DNA from: Hymenobacter cellulosivorans | GTDB lineage: Bacteria; Bacteroidota; Bacteroidia; Cytophagales; Hymenobacteraceae | Length of the DNA stretch: 64,000 bases | Reading direction: 5' to 3' | Assembly (NCBI RefSeq): GCF_022919135.1 | Contig: NZ_CP095049.1 | Span: 1,733,501-1,797,500, forward strand | Part shown: piece after piece, positions 46,189 through 54,141 of the stretch | Position numbering within the stretch: position 1 is the first letter of the stretch | Layout of the letters: every line of letters starts with the position of its first letter | The notes under the pieces: generated by a model | What the model was told of the DNA's origin: nothing | What the model saw: the letters and a program-made list of their open reading frames with translations, nothing else | Database searches by the model: none | Program-made: the position numbers and the translations under genes

Positions 46189-46764
46189 ATGAAAATTAAT
46201 TTCTCCTGCCTGCTCCTGCTTGCGCTGTTGGGTCTGAGCCATTGCAAAAAGAAAGAGGCAACCCCCGAAGACCAACTTCCGCCCGCTACCCAAACCGGCC
46301 AGAATACCGCTGGCTGCCGCGTGGATGGTATTGCCTGGACTGCCCAAGCCTCAGGCCTTTTTAGTCCTAAACCCATTTATGCGTACTGGCTCAAATCCTC
46401 TGCCACGAGTGAGCATGCGTTGAATCTGCGTTTCAATAAGAGGACTGATGACATGCAAGTACATGCGCAGACTAGTATTGAGTTTTTCGTGCCCAACCTA
46501 CGCGCTGCTGGCACTTTCCTGCTCAACCAGAGCGCTAATCCAATGCTTGCTAGCACTAACCCCCCTTATGGAGCCTTTGAGTTCGGAAAACGCGCCCCAG
46601 ACCAAGTTCTACTAACAGGCCCCTCGGCCACGGGCCAGTTGGTTATCACCCGGTTCGACTCCGTGGCGCGGGTCGTGGCCGGCACCTTCGAGTTCACCGC
46701 CCGCGAGGCCTCGGGGGCAGCCACCGTGCAGGTCAGTGAGGGCCGCTTCGACTGCAAATTTTAA
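46189..46764 (+). CDS. DUF6252-like lipoprotein
   Basis: A 191-residue lipoprotein: MKINFSCLLLLALLGLSHCK with lipobox Cys at about residue 19. The later part has VDGIAWTAQ and the C-terminal VVAGTFEFTAREASGAATVQ then EGRFDCKF, which fits the DUF6252 pattern I remember (a beta-sandwich of Bacteroidota lipoproteins). Function unknown. The longer frame from 46018 adds 57 residues that are not part of the family. It lies between a small membrane-protein gene and the truncated copy of that gene. Confidence 0.7.
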   Translation: MKINFSCLLLLALLGLSHCKKKEATPEDQLPPATQTGQNTAGCRVDGIAWTAQASGLFSPKPIYAYWLKSSATSEHALNLRFNKRTDDMQVHAQTSIEFFVPNLRAAGTFLLNQSANPMLASTNPPYGAFEFGKRAPDQVLLTGPSATGQLVITRFDSVARVVAGTFEFTAREASGAATVQVSEGRFDCKF

Positions 46765-46815
46765 CCACTCATCTTTTCACTTATCATCATTTATATCAGC
46801 GTATGAAGCATTTCT

Positions 46816-46971
46816 TTGTTCAGCCCCATCGGCGGCACCGTCATTGCCACTCAGCTGCACGTGCCGCGCTGGCGCATCTTGCTGCACATGCTCTGGAGCG
46901 CGCTGTTCTGGGGCTCGGTACTGACGATGCTCACGGTCCGGTTTAGCCACCTGCCGTTTTTCCACCGTTAA
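46816..46971 (+). pseudogene. truncated duplicate of the small membrane-protein gene
   Basis: These 156 bases align without gaps to 45542-45697 (the last 52 codons of the membrane-protein gene). Nine positions differ, about 94% identity, and all nine leave the amino acid unchanged (TTT/TTC twice, CCT/CCC, GCT/GCC, ACC/ACT, ATT/ATC, CTG/TTG, CGA/CGG, and TAG/TAA at the stop). There is no start codon in frame; the ATG at 46803 is in another frame. The first two thirds of the gene are missing. Confidence 0.9.
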
Positions 46972-46992
46972 ACGGCAGAGTCCCTGATAACC

Positions 46993-47025
46993 AAAGCCCT
47001 GTTGCGTGAGCAGCAGGGCTTTTTT
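46993..47025 (+). terminator. terminator
   Basis: AAAGCCCTG/CAGGGCTTTTTT with a 12-nt loop, just after the duplicated fragment. Confidence 0.88.
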
Positions 47026-47190
47026 GTGGCCTGCTGGTTTCAAAATACCCACTTCTAGGTATTGCGGGAGCCTGGTTACGGGAAGTAATTTTGTTAATCG
47101 GCTGACTCATAGCTTACTGCCAGGCAGCAGCTTTGAGTCAGCCTGACTGACCTTTTACCTATTGCATTTTCTCTCTAACCTACTTGCCTT

Positions 47191-48636
47191 ATGCCCACTT
47201 CTCCGCAAAAGTTGTTTTTAAGTCTGCTCGGTCTGCTGACCCTGACCGTAGCTGATGCTCAAGCCCAGACAACCCCCGCAAAACGTGTCAACAAGCTTAC
47301 TAGCCTTGTTAGCCACAAGCACGATGGGGCAGAGCGCGTGACCACGGCGGCCCGCGGTACGAAGGCCACTGTAGTGCGGCCCGGCCAAGCGGTATACTAC
47401 AGCTGGGATACACCCACGGGCCGTTGGAGCGTAAGTTCCAAACAGACGTTTGCCTACGACTCGCAGGGCCGGGTAACGCAAAGCACTTACCAGGACTCCC
47501 TTACTGCTACCAACTACGACCGTACCCAGTATACCTACACTGCCCAGGGCCAATGGGCCAGCGAAACCCGGCAAAGCTGGATGAACAATGCCTGGGTGAA
47601 CATCGAACGTACCCTATACACCTATAACGCCCAGGGCAAAGAAACCAGCTATACCCGGCAGGATTGGACGAACGGCGCCTGGGTAAACAACTCCCGCTAC
47701 CTGACGGACTACGATTCGTACGGCAATGAGACCTTGTATCAGGGACAGGAGTGGCTTAATGGCTCCTGGGTGACGGATTACGCCGACAAGTCATTGTATA
47801 CCTACAATTCGGCAGGCCTGGTCACGCAGGAAGTTCGTCAGGAGTTGGATAACGGCACTTTCGTGAATACCGACCGGATAACTTTTACCTATGCCAATGG
47901 GCAGTGGACCAGCCTCACCTTCGAGGAGTGGGACAATGACGTCTGGGTTCCTGAAGAGCGCATTCTGGATTTCGTGTGGTTCGACTGGGCCAAGCAAAGA
48001 CCTGCCTCGTATCGGGAGCAGATCTTCGATGGTACCACCTTCGTGGATGATGAGCGAATCTCTATTTCGTATACCGCCAACGGTGGCTATGTCGAAGTTG
48101 AGCAGCAGTACCTGAACGGGGTATGGGTAAATGAAGACCGCGACACGGAGGTGTACGACAGCCAGGGCAATGAGCAGCTCTACACTTACGAAGAATGGGT
48201 CAACAATGCTTGGCGGCAAACGGAGGGAAATCGGTACATCAATGTGTATAACGCCAGCAACACCCTGCTCCGGAAAGTTACGCAGGAGTTCAGTAACACG
48301 ACCCGCCAGTATGTCAATACCTACCGCGAAAACTACTCCAGCTTCCAGACCATCACCCTGGCAGCCCGCAACGCGGCCTTAGAAGCCCAAAGCGCCCTGT
48401 ACCCCAACCCGGCCAGCGGCGTAGTTACGCTGGAAGTAGCCGGCCTTTCGAAGGCGGAAGCTGCTACGGGCGAAGTGCGCAACGCCCTGGGCCAGCTGGT
48501 ACAGAACTTCACCGTGCAGCCCCAGGCCGGCAAGCTCAGCACCCAGCTCGATTTGAGCAACCTGAAATCGGGTGTCTATACTGTGCGCCTGCAAACGGCT
48601 GATGGTGCCGTTGTCAAGCGAGTAGTACGCAACTAG
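47191..48636 (+). CDS. secreted repeat protein with T9SS type A sorting domain
   Basis: A 481-residue secreted protein with signal peptide (about 1-25, ending DAQAQ). Residues about 70-390 are built of some nine units of about 32 residues with the pattern W-x-N-x-x-W-V ... Y-x-Y-x-x-x-G-x-x-T, for example NAWVNIERTLYTYNAQGKET and GAWVNNSRYLTDYDSYGNET, a tyrosine-rich beta repeat related in look to YD/RHS units. The last 80 residues are a T9SS C-terminal domain: LYPNPASGVVTLEV, VRNALGQLVQNFT, LDLSNLKSGVYTVRLQT. The protein should therefore cross the outer membrane by the type IX system and be anchored or released. Adhesion or surface-structure function is a guess. Confidence 0.9.
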   Translation: MPTSPQKLFLSLLGLLTLTVADAQAQTTPAKRVNKLTSLVSHKHDGAERVTTAARGTKATVVRPGQAVYYSWDTPTGRWSVSSKQTFAYDSQGRVTQSTYQDSLTATNYDRTQYTYTAQGQWASETRQSWMNNAWVNIERTLYTYNAQGKETSYTRQDWTNGAWVNNSRYLTDYDSYGNETLYQGQEWLNGSWVTDYADKSLYTYNSAGLVTQEVRQELDNGTFVNTDRITFTYANGQWTSLTFEEWDNDVWVPEERILDFVWFDWAKQRPASYREQIFDGTTFVDDERISISYTANGGYVEVEQQYLNGVWVNEDRDTEVYDSQGNEQLYTYEEWVNNAWRQTEGNRYINVYNASNTLLRKVTQEFSNTTRQYVNTYRENYSSFQTITLAARNAALEAQSALYPNPASGVVTLEVAGLSKAEAATGEVRNALGQLVQNFTVQPQAGKLSTQLDLSNLKSGVYTVRLQTADGAVVKRVVRN

Positions 48637-48663
48637 TCCTTTTTTACGCTCCTACTTGCAACA

Positions 48664-48697
48664 AAAAAGCCCCGACCAGTGATTGGTCGGGGCTTTT
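48664..48697. terminator. bidirectional terminator
   Basis: AAAAGCCCCGACC/GGTCGGGGCTTTT with a 7-nt loop, between convergent genes. Confidence 0.93.
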
Positions 48698-48728
48698 GTA
48701 TTCATTGCTAAGTAAGCGAAAGTCAACT

Positions 48729-50144
48729 CTAGCGGCTGCGGCGGGCGTTGCGCAGCTTGGCTGCCCCCTTCGCTGCCGGCGACTGGCTGCGGCCGGGAGA
48801 AGCCCGCTTTTTCTTGCCTTTCTGGCTGCGGTTCGGGCCTTCCACGTAGGGCAGGCCGGTGCGCTTGTCGATGCTTTTCTGCAGAGGTGCTACCTTTTCG
48901 TGGAAAGCACCCTGAAAACTGGGGTCCAGCTTTTTGCGCCGGTCGTCAATTTCGCGGGCCATGCTCTGCTTCTCGTCAAACATGGTCGGCATCACCTTCA
49001 CGTCCTCGGGCAGGGGCAGCTCGGGAATGGTTTGGTTGATGAGCTCCTCGATACGGCCAATGTGGTGCATTTCGGCCTCGTTGGCGAAGGTAATGGCCGC
49101 GCCCGTATGCTGGGCCCGGCCCGTGCGCCCGATGCGGTGCACGTAGTCGTCGTACACCAGCGGCACGTCGAAGTTGATGACGTGGCTTACCTGGGGCACG
49201 TCGATGCCGCGGGCAGCCACGTCGGTAGCTACCAGGAAGCGCAGCTCGCCGTTGCGGAAAGCCTCCATGGCATTGATGCGCACGTTCTGGCCCTTGTTGC
49301 CGTGAATAGCCCGAACCTCACCTTCTACTTTACGGCCCAAAAAGTGCGACACGTTTTCGGCGTGCTCCTTGGTGCGGCAGAAAATCATGACCCGGTTAAA
49401 GGTTTCCTTGTCCTTGAGCAGGTAGCCCAGCAGATTGATTTTGGTCAGTAGGTTGGGCACCCGGTACAGGGTCTGAGCCACGTTCTGAGCCGAAGTAGCA
49501 GCCGGCGTTACTTCCACCCGCATCGGAAACTCCAGGAATTCCTCGCTCAGCTTTACCACCCGCTCGGGCATGGTGGCCGAAAACAGCGCGTTCTGGCGCT
49601 TGCGCGGAATAACCTCTAGAATGGCCCGAATCTGGGGCATGAAACCCATGTCCATCATCTTGTCGGCCTCGTCCATCACCAGGGTCTTGAGTTCCTTGAA
49701 CACCAGAGCACCTTTCAAATACAGCTCCATCAGGCGGCCCGGCGTAGCAATGAGAATGTCGACGCCCGCAGCCAGGGTTTCGATCTGGGTTTTGGGGCCC
49801 AAACCACCGTAGATAGCCAGAATCCGCAGGTCGGTGTAGACGGCCAGCTTTTTCAGGTGGGTTTCAATCTGCATGGCCAGTTCCCGGGTGGGTGCCAGAA
49901 TCAGGCCGCGCGGGTGGATGCCCTGGGCATATTTCACCTTCATCAGCAGGGGCAAACCAAAGGCGGCCGTCTTGCCGGTGCCGGTCTGGGCAATGCCGAG
50001 CACGTCGTGGCCGGCCAGCAGCAGCGGAATGGTTTGCTCCTGCACGGGAGTGGGCTGCTCAAAACCCGCTTCCGCCACGGCGTTGAGAAGCTGTTTATTG
50101 AGCTTGAAATCGGCAAAGGTGAGCGGCTGCGGCGTATCAGACAT
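48729..50144 (-). CDS. DEAD-box RNA helicase (RhlE-like)
   Basis: A 471-residue ATP-dependent RNA helicase. Q motif near FADFKLNKQLLNAVAEAGFE and PTPVQ, Walker A AQTGTGKTAAFGLPLL, then PTRELA, DEAD (VMDEADKM), SAT, RGIDVP and HRIGRTGRA. A basic C-terminal tail (GKKKRASPGRSQSP...RNARRSR) probably contacts RNA. This layout fits the RhlE group involved in ribosome assembly and RNA turnover. Confidence 0.94.
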   Translation of the reverse strand: MSDTPQPLTFADFKLNKQLLNAVAEAGFEQPTPVQEQTIPLLLAGHDVLGIAQTGTGKTAAFGLPLLMKVKYAQGIHPRGLILAPTRELAMQIETHLKKLAVYTDLRILAIYGGLGPKTQIETLAAGVDILIATPGRLMELYLKGALVFKELKTLVMDEADKMMDMGFMPQIRAILEVIPRKRQNALFSATMPERVVKLSEEFLEFPMRVEVTPAATSAQNVAQTLYRVPNLLTKINLLGYLLKDKETFNRVMIFCRTKEHAENVSHFLGRKVEGEVRAIHGNKGQNVRINAMEAFRNGELRFLVATDVAARGIDVPQVSHVINFDVPLVYDDYVHRIGRTGRAQHTGAAITFANEAEMHHIGRIEELINQTIPELPLPEDVKVMPTMFDEKQSMAREIDDRRKKLDPSFQGAFHEKVAPLQKSIDKRTGLPYVEGPNRSQKGKKKRASPGRSQSPAAKGAAKLRNARRSR

Positions 50145-50247
50145 GATAAAGAGAAATTACGAGCTACAAAGGTACGCTTTCGTATTTTGCGGGCAGTTGC
50201 TCTTGGTTTAGAGCCCGGTATAAACCTGTATTGGCCGCCCTTGCTGC

Positions 50248-50736
50248 ATGAAAATAGATTTCCGATTCGACGAGCCCCACAGTCCGCAGCTGCAGCTCCA
50301 CCGTTCGGTCTGGACGGGGCGCACCCGGCTGTACGTCAACGACCAAGAAGTGATAAAGGAGCCCAAGCGCGGCGCCCTAGATGCTGCCCAGCTCTTTATC
50401 GTGCCCATGCCCGATGGTACGGAACGCCACCTGACGCTGAAAAACCGGTTTTACGACCTGATACCCGAAGCCCAGGTAAACGGCCGGGGACTGGCCCTGG
50501 CGCCGGCCCTGAAAAGCTGGGAGTACGCTGTGGCCTGCATTCCGATGATTTTCCTGTTCTGGGGTGGGCTTATTGGCGGCGGCGTGGGCGTGGTAGCTAC
50601 GATGGCCAACCTGAGCACCATGCGCAGCAAGCGGCCCGTAGCGCTGCGCGTAGGGCTATGTCTGTGCCTGACGGTGGCGGCTTTTGGCCTGATGGTGCTA
50701 TTGGCCGGTCTGGTGCATCTGGCTCTTGCAGACTAG
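50248..50736 (+). CDS. hypothetical membrane protein
   Basis: A 162-residue protein. The N-terminal 85 residues are a soluble beta-rich domain (FDEPHSPQLQLHRSVWTGRT), followed by two helices (YAVACIPMIFLFWGGLIGGG; LCLCLTVAAFGLMVLLAGLV) joined by a basic loop. The arrangement suggests a cytoplasmic domain on a hairpin anchor. No family recognised. It lies divergent from the helicase and before tRNA-His. Confidence 0.7.
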   Translation: MKIDFRFDEPHSPQLQLHRSVWTGRTRLYVNDQEVIKEPKRGALDAAQLFIVPMPDGTERHLTLKNRFYDLIPEAQVNGRGLALAPALKSWEYAVACIPMIFLFWGGLIGGGVGVVATMANLSTMRSKRPVALRVGLCLCLTVAAFGLMVLLAGLVHLALAD

Positions 50737-50784
50737 CTTGGAGGGAATAAATTATGGGCCCGGAAAAAAAAAGCGCCTTATTCT

Positions 50785-50814
50785 TTGATAAAATCAACTG
50801 AGCTTCTACTTTTG
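50785..50814 (+). promoter_or_regulatory. tRNA-His promoter
   Basis: TTTG ending at 50787, 19 nt, then TACTTTTG at 50807-50814: a full match to the Bacteroidota -33/-7 promoter, 18 nt before the tRNA. Confidence 0.75.
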
Positions 50815-50832
50815 TGCCTACAATACCAACCT

Positions 50833-50907
<75 letters not shown>

Positions 50908-50914
50908 CACACGG

Positions 50915-50949
50915 AAGTCCCCGGAGAGAAATTTCCGGGGACTTTTTTT
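50915..50949 (+). terminator. tRNA-His terminator
   Basis: AAGTCCCCGG/CCGGGGACTT with a 10-nt loop and a run of seven T. Confidence 0.93.
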
Positions 50950-51010
50950 GTTCTTTGTTCCGTTGGGTATCCAACGGCATCTTGCTGAAACCCCACTTAT
51001 TCCCCTGACT

Positions 51011-51946
51011 ATGAGTTTGGTCGTAATCGGTTCCGTAGCGTTCGACGCCCTGGAAACGCCTTTTGGCAAAACCGACAAAATCATCGGTGGCGCGGCCACC
51101 TACATCAGCCTGTCGGCTTCCTACTCGCTGAAGCCCGTGAAGCTGGTTGCCGTTGTCGGCGACGATTTCCCGCAGTCCGACATCCTGCTGCTGCAGGAGC
51201 ACGGCGTGGATACGGAAGGCCTGCAGATCAAGGAAGGGGAGAAGTCCTTCTTCTGGTCGGGCAAATACTCCACGGACCTGAACTCGCGCGAAACCCTGAC
51301 TACGGAGCTCAACGTGCTGGCCGATTTCGACCCGGTTATTCCGGACTCCTACCAGGATTGCAAATACCTGATGCTGGGCAATCTGGCCCCGGCCGTGCAG
51401 CGCCTCGTAATTCAGCGCCTCGTAAATCGCCCCAAGCTAATCGTGATGGACACGATGAACTTCTGGATGGACGTTGCCCTGGACGATTTGCTGGCTACCA
51501 TCGAAATGGTAGACGTGCTCAGCATCAACGATGAGGAAGCGCGGCAGCTGTCGGGCGAGTACTCGCTTGTGAAGGCTGCCAAGAAAATCATGGGCTTCGG
51601 CCCCAAGTTCCTCATCATCAAGAAAGGGGAGCATGGTGCCTTGCTGTTTCACAAAAACAAAATCTTCTACGCGCCGGCTCTGCCTCTGGAAGAAGTATTC
51701 GACCCCACCGGCGCCGGCGACACGTTTGCGGGCGGCTTCATCGGCTACCTGGCCGCCACCGACGATATCAGCTTCGACAACATGAAGCGCGCCGTTATTC
51801 ACGGTTCGGCCATGGCCTCGTTCTGCGTGGAGAAGTTCGGCACCGAGCGTCTGTTGAATCTGACTAAAGAGCACATTGAAGCCCGCGAAAAGCAGTTTGC
51901 GGATCTGGTGGAAGTAATTCCGGCTACTTCGGCCCAGCCTGCTTAA
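51011..51946 (+). CDS. PfkB family sugar kinase
   Basis: A 311-residue ribokinase-fold kinase. MSLVVIGSVAFDALETPFGK and GGAATYISLSASY are the N-terminal sugar-binding signature; the C-terminal DPTGAGDTFAGGFIGYL is the PfkB signature with the catalytic Asp. The ATG at 51011 was chosen; the frame upstream passes through the tRNA terminator. The substrate cannot be read; adenosine kinase-like and ribokinase-like members are both possible. A terminator follows. Confidence 0.93.
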   Translation: MSLVVIGSVAFDALETPFGKTDKIIGGAATYISLSASYSLKPVKLVAVVGDDFPQSDILLLQEHGVDTEGLQIKEGEKSFFWSGKYSTDLNSRETLTTELNVLADFDPVIPDSYQDCKYLMLGNLAPAVQRLVIQRLVNRPKLIVMDTMNFWMDVALDDLLATIEMVDVLSINDEEARQLSGEYSLVKAAKKIMGFGPKFLIIKKGEHGALLFHKNKIFYAPALPLEEVFDPTGAGDTFAGGFIGYLAATDDISFDNMKRAVIHGSAMASFCVEKFGTERLLNLTKEHIEAREKQFADLVEVIPATSAQPA

Positions 51947-51972
51947 GCACCGGCCGAAACTCTATTACCTGG

Positions 51973-52012
51973 AAAAGCCTGCTGGCCCGTTGTGCGGTCA
52001 GCAGGCTTTTTT
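51973..52012 (+). terminator. PfkB gene terminator
   Basis: AAAAGCCTGCTG/CAGCAGGCTTTTTT with a 14-nt loop. Confidence 0.92.
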
Positions 52013-52090
52013 ATGCCTGCCTTTTCACAACCAATTTAGAGCCGGATGGGTACAAGACAGTAGAATCTTCTCACCTAAGCCCTACCTGCC

Positions 52091-52387
52091 ATGAGCAAGC
52101 ATCAAGATAAAGCCCCGACCAAATCTGAGAAATCCGAGAAGCAGTCTGGTACGCCTAACGGACCTGAGAACGTAGAAGCTAATGCTACTCCAGTAGACCC
52201 TGAAACCCGGGCGCACTCCAATAGCGGCGGTACCCAGGTGCAAAACGTAAATCAGAACGGCATCAACGAGGCTGGTAACCCCACTAAGAACAACACGCCC
52301 GGCGGTGGCAACAACGAGGAGCAACGCACTTCGCAAGCCAACAAGCCCCGTCATAACCCTAATCCATCCCAGTTCGACGCTAAGTAA
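52091..52387 (+). CDS. small disordered hydrophilic protein
   Basis: A 98-residue protein almost free of hydrophobic residues, rich in Asn, Lys, Glu, Gln, Pro, Gly and Thr (starts MSKHQDKAPTKSEKSEKQSG). No signal peptide and no fold is predicted by eye. The composition recalls stress-related, desiccation-type hydrophilins, but this is inference. A clean reading frame between two strong terminators, so it is probably its own transcript. Confidence 0.65.
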   Translation: MSKHQDKAPTKSEKSEKQSGTPNGPENVEANATPVDPETRAHSNSGGTQVQNVNQNGINEAGNPTKNNTPGGGNNEEQRTSQANKPRHNPNPSQFDAK

Positions 52388-52407
52388 AGCGCCGGCTTAC
52401 AATGGAC

Positions 52408-52443
52408 AAAAGAGCCCGGTCGATACGTCGACCGGGCTCTTTT
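52408..52443. terminator. bidirectional terminator
   Basis: AAAAGAGCCCGGTCGA/TCGACCGGGCTCTTTT, a 16-bp perfect stem with a 4-nt loop, between convergent genes. Confidence 0.95.
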
Positions 52444-52453
52444 GCTTTACTGC

Positions 52454-53278
52454 TTAGCGGAATGAAGTGGGCAGGCTGAGCGTCACATAGCGTGGGGGCA
52501 GGTCGGTGCCTTCTTCGGTTGGTCCAAACCCCTGCTTCACGACGACAGTGCCATCGGGCCGCCAACGGGCTTCGGCTGGCCCCCAGTTGTGGAGTTCCCG
52601 CTGCCAGATGACTTTGGGTCCTTTAGTGCCGAGCCGCAGCAGTTGCAAGCCATTGGCGTCGAAAGCAGCGGCTAAATCGTAGCTGCTGGCCAGGATGTAG
52701 CGGCCATCGGGCGAGGCCGCCGGTTGGCCCCAGATGTCGGTGCGCTGCCCGGTACGTTGGTCAATCAGGACCACGTAGCGGCCTTCCCAGAGCCAAACGT
52801 TGACAACCCACTGGTGGACGCTGGGCAACTCTCCCCAATACAGGTAAGCAATGGCGTCTTCAGTGTCAGTGGTGTCATTTTTGAGCACAACGGTGCGGCC
52901 GTTGGCAGCCGTGAGCGTCAGATTCAGCCCCGAGCGTTGAACCCGGCCTCCAGTCTGCGCTAAGCTGGGTGCATCCACTGAATCGGGTAGGGCGGGTAAG
53001 GCGTCGGGGCGGGCTCGTTGCCAGGCGGCCAGGTCGGCTGGCTGCACGGTTATTACTTGGCCCGTCGTAGTGCGGAGCGTGTCGTGGCCCGTTGCTTTGA
53101 CTACATCGGCCGAGCTTAGCACTGCTGCTGGCGCTGCGATGGGCACCGTAGCCGTTGAAGCCGTATCTGGAGCTGGTGGGGTAGGAGAAGTGGTAGTGGC
53201 GACAGGTTGGTCTTGGCTACAGCTACTCAATAGCAGCAACGCCACGACCCAATAAGTGGAAAGAGAGGAAAAGGTCAT
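52454..53278 (-). CDS. lipoprotein, related to its upstream neighbour
   Basis: A 274-residue lipoprotein: the ATG at 53278 gives MTFSSLSTYWVVALLLLSSC with lipobox Cys at about 20; the longer frame adds 45 residues. A Thr/Pro/Ala-rich linker (about 25-60) is followed by a beta-rich domain. The segment VWLWEGRYVVLIDQRTGQRT, ASPDGRYILAS and RWRPDGTVVV are each mirrored in the next gene, so the pair is a tandem duplication. SPDGRY-type repeats look like beta-propeller blades. Function unknown. Confidence 0.8.
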   Translation of the reverse strand: MTFSSLSTYWVVALLLLSSCSQDQPVATTTSPTPPAPDTASTATVPIAAPAAVLSSADVVKATGHDTLRTTTGQVITVQPADLAAWQRARPDALPALPDSVDAPSLAQTGGRVQRSGLNLTLTAANGRTVVLKNDTTDTEDAIAYLYWGELPSVHQWVVNVWLWEGRYVVLIDQRTGQRTDIWGQPAASPDGRYILASSYDLAAAFDANGLQLLRLGTKGPKVIWQRELHNWGPAEARWRPDGTVVVKQGFGPTEEGTDLPPRYVTLSLPTSFR

Positions 53279-53298
53279 GTGCAAGTATAGGCATTTCC

Positions 53299-54117
53299 CT
53301 ATGGCACCACTTTCATGCGCACCACGCGGGTGTCCACGTCGCCGTTGTCGAAGAAGTCCTGTTCGAAGAGAATGGTCTTGTTGTCGAGCCAGCGCGGACC
53401 GGTTACGCCCCACTCAGTTTGCCGTTCCCAGAGCTTCTCCAGCTTCGCCCCGTCTACGTGCCACACTTGCAAGCCGCTGGGCTCGTAGCGGGCCAGCACG
53501 TCGGAATTACCGCACACAAAGTGCCGGCCATCGGGGGCCACAGCCGGTGGGCTCCACACGCGGGTGCGGCGGCCGGTACGCTGGTCTATTAGCAAGAAGT
53601 AGCCGCCTTCGTACAGATGAACCGACAGCAGCCACTGCTTGATTTCGGGCAGACTACCCACGTACTCGTAGTTCACGTTTTTCTCGTAGTCCTCGGCCGG
53701 GTTGTTGACCAGGCGCAGCGGCTGCTTAGTAGCCGTAGGCCGCAAAATCAGGGTGCTGCCGACGCGCTTTACCGCGGGGCCCGCCGTGCGCAGGCGCTGC
53801 CGTTCCTCGGCTTCCAAGTCGATTTCCTGCTCTTCCTGTTCCGTTTTAGGATCCGGCGGCAGCCAGGTTTTGTAGGGCAGCTTCTCATACACATTGCGGG
53901 AGCCCTGATGAATGCTTAGCACGCGCCCAGGCAGCTGCACCAGCGTATCGAGGTGCTCCAGGCGGTAAATGCGTGGCGGTACCGGGCGCGGCACGGGCAG
54001 GGCCGGAGTAGCCGTTGGTACGCTGGGTTGCATCCGTTCGGCCGGGCCACGGAAAGAGCAGCTCCACAGTAAAAAGTGTGGAGAAATCAGTAAAAGCAGG
54101 GCACGAAGCCGGAACAT
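53299..54117 (-). CDS. lipoprotein, tandem paralogue
   Basis: A 272-residue lipoprotein with MFRLRALLLLISPHFLLWSC (lipobox Cys about 20). It shares with the gene at 52454 the blocks VHLYEGGYFLLIDQRTGRRT, APDGRHFVCG and GPRWLDNKTILF. Its middle (about 95-115, TEQEEQEIDLEAEERQRL) is a charged helix absent from the paralogue. It starts 24 bp before the M61 peptidase stop and ends 20 bp before the paralogue start, so the three minus-strand genes are probably one operon. Confidence 0.82.
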   Translation of the reverse strand: MFRLRALLLLISPHFLLWSCSFRGPAERMQPSVPTATPALPVPRPVPPRIYRLEHLDTLVQLPGRVLSIHQGSRNVYEKLPYKTWLPPDPKTEQEEQEIDLEAEERQRLRTAGPAVKRVGSTLILRPTATKQPLRLVNNPAEDYEKNVNYEYVGSLPEIKQWLLSVHLYEGGYFLLIDQRTGRRTRVWSPPAVAPDGRHFVCGNSDVLARYEPSGLQVWHVDGAKLEKLWERQTEWGVTGPRWLDNKTILFEQDFFDNGDVDTRVVRMKVVP

Positions 54118-54141
54118 GGACTTGAGGTAAAAACGCGCCGC

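Noticed and set aside
46736..46924. 62-residue frame over the duplicated fragment
   Set aside because: It is out of frame with the duplicated coding sequence, which explains this region better.
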